Below are positions 8,501 to 17,400 of a stretch of DNA of 64,000 nt, in pieces. The stretch comes from Magnetofaba australis IT-1 (GTDB taxonomy: Bacteria > Pseudomonadota > Magnetococcia > Magnetococcales > Magnetococcaceae). Position numbers and translations under genes: made by a program. The notes under the pieces are model-generated. The model worked only from the letters and a program-made list of their open reading frames with translations, was not told the origin of the DNA and searched no databases. The stretch lies in NCBI RefSeq assembly GCF_002109495.1, contig NZ_LVJN01000004.1, forward strand, positions 1-64,000, given 5' to 3'. Position 1 is the stretch's first letter. Every line of letters begins with the position of its first letter.

Positions 8501-9851
8501 TGACCTCACTGCGCGTTTGCTCCAGGTTTTCGGCGTACCGATCCACCAGGCGCTGAATTTTATTCTCAAAAGGCTGGCTCAAATCAAGCCCTGAACTAAG
8601 CAGCATGTCGTTGACTTGACGGGCCGCGGTGGTGTTGCGATAGACGCTGGGCAGGTCCATCACGCCCTGCTGAAAGCCGCCATAAACAATAAAATGTTTC
8701 GCCCAATAGCGCGGTCCCTTGCGCGGGTCGCTGCTGGAAGCCAGGCCGGAGAGCTCATCTTCAGGCAGTTTGTTGAAAGAGAGAATCGCCTGGCGCGCGG
8801 TCAACTCCAGGGAGAGTTGTAAACCCGTGAGGGACTGCGGGCGGTCGGGATTGCCAAACCCCACTTTTCCCAGAACCGCATCCACGCGCGAACGGATTAG
8901 CGTCGCCTGATTGGCCAGATCGCCCTGTTTGGAGAATACCGAGACGATGCCATCGTAGTTGGTCCATATGGAGACCGCCGTCAACAGTGAGGCCAATAGG
9001 ATAAAGCGGGGAGAGTATAAAAAGACGTTGCGCACCCCCTTTAATACGCTGCCACACTCAGCCATGGCCTGGAAAATGCGGTTTTTAAAGCCCAAAATAG
9101 CGGCCGACAGCACTGTCCCAGCTACAATGCCCAGCAAATAGCGGAGGTTCTGCCCCTCCTCGCCAATAAAGAGTGCTCCAAATAACTGTTCGGAAACCGG
9201 CAGTTGCAGAACTTCGCTGACGCCGCGAAAGGTGGTGAAGGAGGAGAATACGAACAGCAAAGCGGCCAAGGGCATTTTCAGCCCGATCAGGAACCACTTG
9301 ATGGTTAAACTCACCCGGATTAAAAGCGATGCACCCCGATTCTCCCGGCTCCAGATGATCTGCGGTGGGGGGGTAATGGGGATGGGCTCCACTTGTTGGG
9401 CGCCCTCAGTACTGGCCAAGCGATAGCCTACCTCCTTTTTAATAGCGATCAAATTCAGCCGTAGAATCGCTCGCAACAGATGATAGAAGGGGTTGCTCTC
9501 CATCCCCTCCTCACGCCCGGCGCGCACGGCGATCTTGAAGTCACTGTAGGCGTTTAGAAAGGGGGTATGAGCGTTAGCGCTTTCGCTGTCGTCGTGGTAA
9601 TCATTGGTGAGGTGGCGCTCATCTTGAAGATGATTGCGCAGGGTTTTTATCGCTTCCTGGACCTCTTCCAACTCGTCGCTGGGCGCTTTGGCCATAAATT
9701 GGGCGCAGCGCTCCTCATCAACGCTGTCATTGTACCGAACGATGGGAAGAAGACAGGTGTCGACGTCAGCCCGCTCGGTATTGAACAGATTGATAACGCT
9801 TTGCCCGTACAGGACAAATATTTTCGAAGAGTTTGACTTGGCTTCGGCCAT
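5589..9851 (-). CDS. Giant membrane protein with coiled coils and C-terminal PilZ-like domain
   Basis: 1420 aa. The soluble N-terminus (~180 residues) is followed by membrane segments near 185-208, 236-254 and 282-298, and another near 575-608 (TFILTVILCLAISIDLADLLFF). The ~270 residues between the last two groups are helical and probably periplasmic. A long cytoplasmic helical region and a Pro/Gln/Ser-rich linker (about 1170-1320) lead to a C-terminal domain of ~90 residues whose pattern (ISITGVQMVIHNG, then VFHLSRF, CRIVRVQGNHVML) resembles PilZ. PilZ domains often bind c-di-GMP, but the usual RxxxR signature is not clear here. It probably belongs to the ZorA/ZorB-like machine encoded just upstream. 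Confidence 0.65.
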   Translation of the reverse strand: MAEAKSNSSKIFVLYGQSVINLFNTERADVDTCLLPIVRYNDSVDEERCAQFMAKAPSDELEEVQEAIKTLRNHLQDERHLTNDYHDDSESANAHTPFLNAYSDFKIAVRAGREEGMESNPFYHLLRAILRLNLIAIKKEVGYRLASTEGAQQVEPIPITPPPQIIWSRENRGASLLIRVSLTIKWFLIGLKMPLAALLFVFSSFTTFRGVSEVLQLPVSEQLFGALFIGEEGQNLRYLLGIVAGTVLSAAILGFKNRIFQAMAECGSVLKGVRNVFLYSPRFILLASLLTAVSIWTNYDGIVSVFSKQGDLANQATLIRSRVDAVLGKVGFGNPDRPQSLTGLQLSLELTARQAILSFNKLPEDELSGLASSSDPRKGPRYWAKHFIVYGGFQQGVMDLPSVYRNTTAARQVNDMLLSSGLDLSQPFENKIQRLVDRYAENLEQTRSEVNKLTKQLDSMMTLKSYEFDEVARLMALEHYDVNNLVRRITSHLERSKNLYDSVAAELNAIISTHVRVLEQVDKFGAARRDSYRISANVDVRPIEGIEALKKGVIPAATHKGLDELKRFLEEEHGLAMATFILTVILCLAISIDLADLLFFALFTARLGREDAKELNARQEDLLNWQKETATQLQSLFKTGEPVRIATNWLPTPSTISLRDVIFRCAQRWAPQTHHPQTLHPFRRFRYWMFGLFTSVRIEQIAIYNAWAELIEDLSNHRNKTNCVWNALFPGFTIETVADENRMLYEVQLSIESGIEETKENFSKFCQYVTKVTASPPTIEFRDLFQPPAQQRALLESVKKTAQKSTDEVITGDGFEEEKHDERPARSSRNRLALSAKSVRKTNSSLRSAKTPKQLLMLRLLTRTLYHKLFIVSFAQAPEPSLRFTRFDWVKSIVISTSESQTKLLAIKNALPEARIALDEIPQLRDKIIPETLNQLEGISETWGKTLRLSLRQYSVVLNHIEEESKRIIGIGKNCQSTDVVDISDNDYKHIETIMYDEKTASFTLLEQFREIQRLVLDAHQHATTEIQVKSKTREFVQEIHEIAMGVKRDLMHLKMNSVSSGRGGRWESMSGAQLHTQIENEVDQITRVTNELNESPTSDEGPEHTLQQLSQLHNRIKQLKSKVEDARMSVDVSLHFEPGTRVTRQNETPSALEASSADGQEIDHFEFAASAEPTAQTAPPLSHAPDSLENPTNPREMIPAPQPETIDRPSAPPTVQHLDSPQSEPPMSAQLEALDLPPELAGLFNAPQSAPSLAEARAPQPLAPSPQEIHPRYGQQVVRSTRNITPRKTVAPRSRNTMFQAPGAPESLTRASEPQYSGRQAERSAHVSQAELITEEGWVLQGETEDISITGVQMVIHNGQHGLQANAHGVFHLSRFIDEPGFPCRIVRVQGNHVMLTITEDTSRFGLLVMQEIFNQFTF

Positions 9852-9888
9852 TAAACATCACCGAAATCAGGTTCCGTCAACGGGAGGG

Positions 9889-10500
9889 TCATGGCTCAGA
9901 GGGCGGCTCTTTAGATGCGCCGGGCAGACTTTCTACGGAGTGGTGCAGGCCATAGGTCACCAGATAGGGCGCCTCAATCATACGCTTGCCGTGCGGCACC
10001 AGAAAAACACCGCGACGCTGCTCCTGTAACCACACAATACGGTAGCGCACAAAATCGCCTGCACTGACGTTAAAACGCAGGCGCACAGAGCGCCGCACCT
10101 GTCCGCCGATATGAATCCCCAACTTGCGTTTGATGTGCAAAGCCGCCTTGGTCTCCACCAGATTGAGCAATTCGCCTTGGATGGAATCGGCGATGTCGCG
10201 CCCTCGCTCCCACTCAAAATTGACATTGGCGCTACGGGTAAATTCGTGTTCGCTCACCAAGGCGCTGCTGCCGCAACGATTATCCAATGGGATCTCTTCA
10301 GTGGCCAGAATCACCTGCTCGGGATCTGCGAAATCTTCGCTGATGATCTCAGCGCCGCCATCCACCAACTCCAGATTAGCGGGCTCCTGCTTGCTCAAAT
10401 CACTGGGGCCTAGGGATTTTCTACGTACTCGGTTGAAGATTCCAACCCCCAAACCCACGCCTAATCCCGCAGCTAATCCAAGGGGTATCAACACCAGCAT
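9889..10500 (-). CDS. Small single-pass membrane protein of the motor-like operon
   Basis: 203 aa with one N-terminal membrane segment (LVLIPLGLAAGLGVGLGVGIF), whose alternating Gly pattern recalls magnetosome membrane proteins. The rest is soluble, with a C-terminal beta-rich part (VRLRFNVSAGDFVRYRIVWLQEQRRG, then VFLVPHGKRM) that may be a PilZ-like or related barrel. I chose the ATG at 10500 behind AGGTG, which puts the membrane segment at the very N-terminus; an upstream start at 10533 is possible. It lies between the MotB/ZorB-like gene and the giant PilZ-like gene. Confidence 0.6.
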   Translation of the reverse strand: MLVLIPLGLAAGLGVGLGVGIFNRVRRKSLGPSDLSKQEPANLELVDGGAEIISEDFADPEQVILATEEIPLDNRCGSSALVSEHEFTRSANVNFEWERGRDIADSIQGELLNLVETKAALHIKRKLGIHIGGQVRRSVRLRFNVSAGDFVRYRIVWLQEQRRGVFLVPHGKRMIEAPYLVTYGLHHSVESLPGASKEPPSEP

Positions 10501-10623
10501 CTTACACCTGTTATGCCCGAACACGGGATACAAAATGGGATTAAACGCTACAGATTGTCTGGATCTTCTTCAACTTCCATGATGCCTTATTGAGTGGCTC
10601 AAGGCAAATAATGGTTCACTTTA

Positions 10624-11394
10624 TCACTGGGCGTCGTTGTCGGTTTTCGGCTGGGGATGCGCCATGACAAAGCGCAACTCGACACGACGCGCTTGGGCCG
10701 TATCGTCATAAGAGGCCGCCATGCCGCCGACGCGAATCAGCGCCTGGCCATCGGCGCCCTTGAGAGCGTGAAGCTTGGGATTCTCGTTGACCAGAAACTT
10801 GAACGTCGCCAGAGCCCGGCCCAGAGCCAGCGACCAGTTGGCGCTAAAATTGGGCTCATCCTGGCCAACGAAACGGGATTGACCGGTGATGTAAACGCCG
10901 GACAATGGAATCTCCGAAGGGGACTCTTGACATGGCGTTGCAGCGTACGCGGAGGCGACATAGCACGGCAGGATGCGCTCCAGCGTATTAACCAATGCGA
11001 CCAATCGCTTGCGTTGATCACGACGCAGGCTTTTTTGTCCACGATCAAAGTGCAGCAGATTGGGCAGATACAACACGCCAAAGTTTGGTTGTGGTTCAAC
11101 TTTAAGGCCTGCGGCCTCCAACTCCATGACCAGCTGGGTCAAGAGGGTATCGCGCGCCAAGCGCACGCTATCCACAACCGGTTGCGCAGGGGGGGGCGCC
11201 TCTTCGGGCGGTGGTGCAGACTTATTAGGTAGTTGCTCGACTTTAGGGGCGGGCGTGGAAACGGCAACGGGCGCCACGGGCGCAGGGAGTTGATGCGGCT
11301 CCTGACTGACGACAACCAGCAGCATCAGCACGAAACCAATCAGCAACACCTCCAGCACAATTAGATTTAACCCTGAATCCAGGTCTCTCATCAT
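10624..11394 (-). CDS. MotB/ZorB-like stator protein with OmpA-type domain
   Basis: 256 aa. A short cytoplasmic N-terminus (MMRDLDSGLN) leads straight into one membrane helix (LIVLEVLLIGFVLMLLVVV). Acidic residues D4, D6 and E15 are candidates for the ion-carrying acid of MotB/ZorB/ExbD-type proteins. A Pro-rich linker follows, then a C-terminal OmpA-like domain: FDRGQKSLRRDQRKRL, GVYITGQSRF, NWSLALGRALATFKFL and RRVELRF. The NW-S-L--RA and RR- signatures match peptidoglycan-binding OmpA domains of MotB and ZorB, but the GHTD motif is degenerate. It follows the ZorA-like gene by 35 bases, the usual A-B order. A proton- or sodium-driven stator is inferred. Confidence 0.78.
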   Translation of the reverse strand: MMRDLDSGLNLIVLEVLLIGFVLMLLVVVSQEPHQLPAPVAPVAVSTPAPKVEQLPNKSAPPPEEAPPPAQPVVDSVRLARDTLLTQLVMELEAAGLKVEPQPNFGVLYLPNLLHFDRGQKSLRRDQRKRLVALVNTLERILPCYVASAYAATPCQESPSEIPLSGVYITGQSRFVGQDEPNFSANWSLALGRALATFKFLVNENPKLHALKGADGQALIRVGGMAASYDDTAQARRVELRFVMAHPQPKTDNDAQ

Positions 11395-11429
11395 TTCTTC
11401 CCGCGGTTCATCCCGTGCTGATGCGCCGG

Positions 11430-14400
11430 TCAGGCGTCATTATTGCGGAAATGCCGAACCAGTCCCTCAAAATCGGAAGCGTGGCGGCGGTCGGCAGGCG
11501 CGTCGCTTGACTCTGACCAGGATGCTTTAGCCTCTTCCAGATACCCTTCTTGAAGCGCTTCATCCAGTTTGTCGGCCAGCGCCAGGGGGAACTGTTCGGT
11601 CAGGTAGCGCACCGATTCCTGAGTACGACGCATCCCTTCCGCATTTTCATGCAGGAAATCCGCCAACTGCATAAACGGTTCATCCAGATCCGCCAACTCC
11701 TCGATCATATCGTCGGAGCTTTCCGTCAGATCAGTCACCGCTTCAGCCAGCATCAGCAGTTTATCCATAATCTCTTCGCTGGCCGCGCCCACGCCATTAT
11801 CCAGTTTACTTTGCAACTCTTCAATAACGCGCTGCATCGGCCCGCCCTGTTCGGAGACCGAGGCGATTATTTTTACGGAAATCTCTTCAAGCATCAGCTC
11901 CAGCGCCTGTTTACGCTGCTGTTCGAGGTTTTCATTGTGCTCACGCAGCGCGCCCAGCACTGGTTCAAAGGCGTCCGCGCTCAATTTGGCTGGAGCCTCC
12001 TCAAGCTGTTTGACGGCGCTAACGACCTGCTGCGTCAACCCCTCCATATCGCTGAAAATATCTCCGCGCATCTGTTGGTTCAGATGAACCACAGAGGCGT
12101 TCAAACGCACATCCTGCGCTTCGAGTGCGCGCTCGGTTGTCTGTTGAAGTGCGACGCGCATTGATTCGCCCAGTTGTGCTGCCAATGCATTGACGTCCAG
12201 GCTCTGCTCCTGATCGGCCACGCGCTGGGCCACCGCGTCGACCAACTGCGCCAAAGCTTGCATGCGTTGGGTCTCGGCGGCCACATCGCTGCGCACTTCT
12301 TGACTCAATCCGGCCAAAGCGCTCTGCACGGTGGCGACGCTCTCCTGGGAGAAGCGTTCGCCCTCCTCTTTGAGCAACTCCAAGGCGGTGTCGAGGAATT
12401 GGCTCTCCATGTCGGATGCTTTGGCTTGCAGCGCGGCGACAGTCTGTTGCAGGCCGTTGTTGATCTCGCCCAACTGGCTGGTTTCGTCGGCGATGCGTTC
12501 GCGCACATCCGCTGCCATCTGCTCCAGAACATTACGCCACTGCTCCCCGCCGCCCATGCCGCCCAGCGCCTCAGAGACGCGCTCCATCACGCCGGTCAGG
12601 CGCTCCGGCGCCAGGGCTTCAAAGCGCTGCTCAAGGGTTTGGCCAATTTTCTCCACCTGGTCGCCAAGGTGCGCTATGGGTTGACGCTCCGCCTCCAGTC
12701 GCTCGGTCAACTGCGCGCGCAGTTGATCAAGCGATTCGCCCAGGGCGTCCATCAACGACTCGTCCGTTTGCGCGCCGTTCTCGTCCAGCGCCCGCTCAAT
12801 GGCGGCCAGACGCGCAAGCGCCGCACTCTCAGCCTTGGTCTGCGCGCTCTGCAACTGCGCCCAGTTGTCGCTCAGTTGTTCCGCCTGAGTCTGCGCGGTT
12901 TGGCCCAGACGCCCGATTTCGTCGAGGATGCGCGTCTCTGAGGTGCGCCACTGCTGTGTCGCTTCGTTCAGGGTTTGGCTCAGCACGCTGTTGATCGCCG
13001 CCACATCTACGCCAGAGGACTGTTGTGTGATCTGTTCGCTCAGCGCCGCATGGGCAGCTGTAAGTGTGCTCTGCGTCTGCTCTGATTGCTCGACCAGCGA
13101 CGCCATCAACGCGCTCTGTGTTTGCTCTGACTGCTCGGCCAGCAATGCTTTCAATGCGCTCTGCGTCTGGTGCACCTGCTGCGTCATCGATTCCGAGAGC
13201 ATCTGTTGCAGAGATTGAATATCCAGCGTCTGGCTCTGCTCGGCTATGCGTTCCAGCACCTGGGCGGCTGAGTTCGCCAACTGCTGAGCCAGACTGCTTT
13301 GCTCGCTCCATTGCGCCTGCGCCTGGGCGGTCAATTCACGCAAGGAGACTTCAACAGCAGCGGCACCTTCCGCCGATTGGCGACGCCCCTCCTCCTGCAA
13401 CAACGTTGCGGCAGTCTCCAGGAAGTCGTTTTCCAACTTCTGCGTTTGCGTTTGCATGGATTTAACAGCGTGCTCCAAATCGGATGTCAGCACGCCGACC
13501 TGCCCGGTCTCGGCAACGATGCGTTCTCGCACTTCGGCGGCGATTCCTTCGAGCATCTCACGCCACGTCGCGCCGCCGGCCATGCCGCCCAGTTCGTCGG
13601 CTAGCCGTGTCATCACTCCCTCCAGACGCTCCGGTTTGAGCGCTTCAAAACGCGCATCCAGCGTTTGGGAGATCTGCGCCATGCGTTCAGAAAGGGTGTT
13701 GAGCGCGCTTTGTTCCCGCCGCGCAGGCTCGGCCCATCCGGCGCGCAGCTCATCGAACAGCGTCTGAATGCGCGCAATCATTGGTTCAGTGAGCGCCGAA
13801 TCGCGGGTTTCCAATTGCGCAACAAGCGTCTGTATCGGCGTCAGGTCCGGTTGTTGAGTAGACAGCTGCTCCATGCTCCCAGCCAGTTTGGCCAAGCGCT
13901 CCGCCTGGGCGTTCAGATGGTCATTGAATTTGTCGCCCCATGCCTCCATGGCCGCGCGCAGTGTCTGGTCATGATGGCTCGCGATGCGTTCGCCCTCTTC
14001 GCGCAACTGGGCTAAAATGGGCTCCAGAGAGATCACTTCACCACCGCTGGGCGGCATTTTGAATTGGTTGTTGAGCGCTTCTGCGGTCCCCCGCAGGCGA
14101 TTCATCTGCTCAATGATCTCCTCACGCAGCCCCGCCAAAGCTTGATCAAGCACGTTTTTTATCTGCGGCGCATCGCTCAGAGCGCTCTGTTCATCGCGCC
14201 AGGCCTGCAAGCTCTCAGCGCGGCTCTCCAGGGCCTCGGCGGCGCCATGGAGCTTCTCCACCGCCGCCTGGAAGGTGACAATATTTTGCGCCTGCTCCTG
14301 CTGTATGCGCGCATGGGATGAATCCAAAGCTTGTCCAATGCCTTCGGCGGCGTGTTGGCGCAATTGCTCCGGCAGGTCGTTGAGCGCCGCCTGCAACTGG

Positions 14401-17400
14401 TTCAATAACGCCTGGCCAACACTCGGCGAATCGTTGGCGGGCGTAACGGTCAGCATCCCCTGAATGCGCTCAGCCAACTGTTCGGCATCGACGCCCTCCT
14501 CCTGGGCGCTCCATTGTGCTTCAAATTCGCTCAACGCCTCGCGCACCAGCGATCCCAATGCGGCCACATCATGGGCCTCCAGGCGCGCCACGGCGTTATT
14601 CATCCGCTCTTCATGAGCGCGCATGCGGGACTCCAACTGCCCGGTGATGCGCTGTAACTGCGCGCTCCACGCCGCCATCGCCTCGGCGTCCACGCTCTGC
14701 GGAGCTTGCGCCAACTGCGCAATCTGTGCGCTGATCTGCGCCATCGCCTCGGGCTGCTGCGTTGTCTCTTGTTCGGAATGAAGCGCGGTCCACAGCCCCT
14801 GCAAGGTTTCGGTGAGACGTTCTCCCAGACGCGCCATTGCCTCATCTAACGCAGCGACGTCTAGCGATCCAGCGACCTCCTGCGGCGGCGCGCTCTCCTG
14901 AATGCGCGCGGCCAACTCCTGGGCGTCGGGCAGGGTGAGAATCACCGCCTCCAGATCCGCCAGGCGATTGACCACCGCCGCCCACTCATCGCGCAGATCC
15001 ACGCTGTTGAGCTGACTCTCATCTTGATGCCGTTCACCCTGCGCGCGCGGAACTTCGTCAGATTCGGGCTGCGGCGGCGCGGCGGTGATGGCGTCCAGCA
15101 GCTCCTCCAGGCGCTTATCCAACGCGCCCAGGCGCGTCTCCATAACAGTGACAAGCTCCGGATGGGCGCCGTTCAGCGGTGCGGGCGTGGCCTCATCAGC
15201 TCGGGGCGCTTCTCCAGCACGCCATGTCGCCAAAATCTCACGCAACCCCGTGATCTCGCTGGTCACCGTCTGACTTAACGTTTCGGCGTGCTCGCGCAGA
15301 CTCTCTTGTAAACGTTCGCTGCGCGCGCTCCAGTCGCTCCAATTGGGCAACGCCTGGCGCAACGCGCCTATGGTCTCTGAGAAGTGGGCGGTCACTTGCT
15401 CCACCCCTTGCTTCTCGGCTTCGCGCAGTTGCGCAATGGCCTGCTGCAAGGTGGCCATCTCCGCTGCGAGGCGCTCTTGATAGGCGTGCATCTGCTGCGT
15501 GCTTTCGTCGCGCAGACGCTCCCAAGCCCCCTGCGCCGCTTCCTGCGCCAAGCGTTGATTCTCATCACGCAGCAGCGCGCTCAACTCATCCAGGCGCGCG
15601 CCCAGCACCATTACCGTATCACGCTCCTCTGTCTGACGTTGCGCCCCTTGTGCGCGTAACGCGCTGGCCAACTCTTCCAACTGCGCGCGACTCTGGGCGT
15701 AGGCGCTCATCATCTCCTGGCGATGATTCTCCAGGATCGGGCTCAGATCCGCTGCGCCGTCCGCCAACGGCGCCGCACCGGTTGTATTCAGAGACTCCAA
15801 CTGCTGCGCCAACTGCCCCCAATTCTCGCGCGCGTCGCCATCACGGCTCTCCAGCGCGCCTTTCAATTCACCCAACGCATCGGCAATGGCGCGCCGGTTG
15901 TCATCAGCCATGCGCGCGCTCTCGTCGCGCAGCCAGTTGACCACAGGCTCCAAAGAGGCGCCGCTGGTCGGTTCACGCTGTAACGACAGCAGATCCAACG
16001 CGCGGTCAAGTTTGCCCGCAAGCTGTAGCATTTGCCCGCCGTCACTCTCCTGCTGGGCCGCGCGCCACTGCTCGCGCAACTCCCGCACCGCGCGTTCAAG
16101 GGTTTGCGACAAGCGCTTTTCACTGTTCTGTTGCTCAGCGCGCCAATCATCAAACAGCGCCTCCCAGGCGCTCTGCGGCGCTTGCGCCATACGCTCTTCC
16201 AAGCGCGCCAGGGCGTTGCTCACGCGCGTCAACGCCGGCCGCGTCTCTTCCCCTTGCAGACGGACAGCCAGTTTCAGATCCTCAGAAAACCCATCAAGCC
16301 AACCCTGCATCGCCTGGCGCGAATCAGACATCGCTTGCGCCTGACGCCCCACCGCTTCGAGCAGAGTCTGTTTGCTGGCGGCCATATTGGTTTGCAAACC
16401 CGCCATCGCCTCACGCAGCTGCGTGCTGGCGTGATCACGTTGTTGACGCTCCTGTGCAAACCACTGACGGGTTTCGCCCAGCCACTGCTCCGGCCCCATC
16501 TGGGCGACGGACTGAGTAATCTCACCCAACGCTGCATGGGCCTGATTCAGGCTCTGATGCACGCCGCCCAGCTCTCCGCCCAGACGCTCACAGACGCTGC
16601 GCGCAGCCCCTTGAACCTGTTCGGCAAGCGCCTCCATAAACGCGCCGCGCCACCAATCCCCGCGATTCAGCGCTTCAATGATGCGCTCTACACCCTCTTC
16701 AGAGGCTTGCGCCATGCGGTCTCCCAGCGCCTGCATGCGCGATCCCAGCGCACGGGTCTCCTCGGTCTGCTTTTCGCACCTCTGGGCCAGCGCCTCAATC
16801 CACTGTTCGCTATGTGCTCGCCAGCTATCGCGCAGCTTCGCGCTCTCCTCAAACAGGGGGCCAAGCAGGCGGCTACTGATCTGTTCCGGCGCCGCATCCA
16901 GGGCGCTGCTCACGCTTCGCAGCGCCGACTCTTGTGACAAGGCGTTCTGTTCGCGGCGCTTCTCTTCATGCGCGGCCTGCTCAAGCAGGTCGCGTCCCAG
17001 ATCGCGCACGGCGGCGCTGACCTCTTGGGCCGCCAGCCGCTCCGATTTAGCCACCTGCTCAATGACCCCGCGCAGCAGTTCATCACGTGAGTGCGCATCT
17101 TCGCGCCATTGCGGGCCAAGTTGCTCCTCCAGCCAACGCGCGGCGCGCCCCTGTTGCGCAAAGATGTTGCGCAACAGAGTCAACTCATCGCCACGAGCAT
17201 CGCGCATTGCCTGGGCGATGCCCTCGCGAATCCGCTCAGCCAACTCCCCTTGCTGCGCGTTCTGCTGATCACTCAGGCCGCGCATCAGGCCGCCAATCTC
17301 CTGCGCCAGTCGCTCGGCCATTTGCTCGGCCAGCTTCTCTGGCAAGTTGGCGCTCCAGGGCGAGGAAGGCGTGATGATCGGCGCGCCGCCTCCTTGCAAC

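Noticed and set aside
16032-16937. Plus-strand open frame of 301 codons inside the giant ZorA-like gene
   Set aside because: The product is Arg/Leu/Ala/His-rich without domains and is the complement of the repetitive helical tail. The minus-strand gene has a good ribosome site and membrane core.
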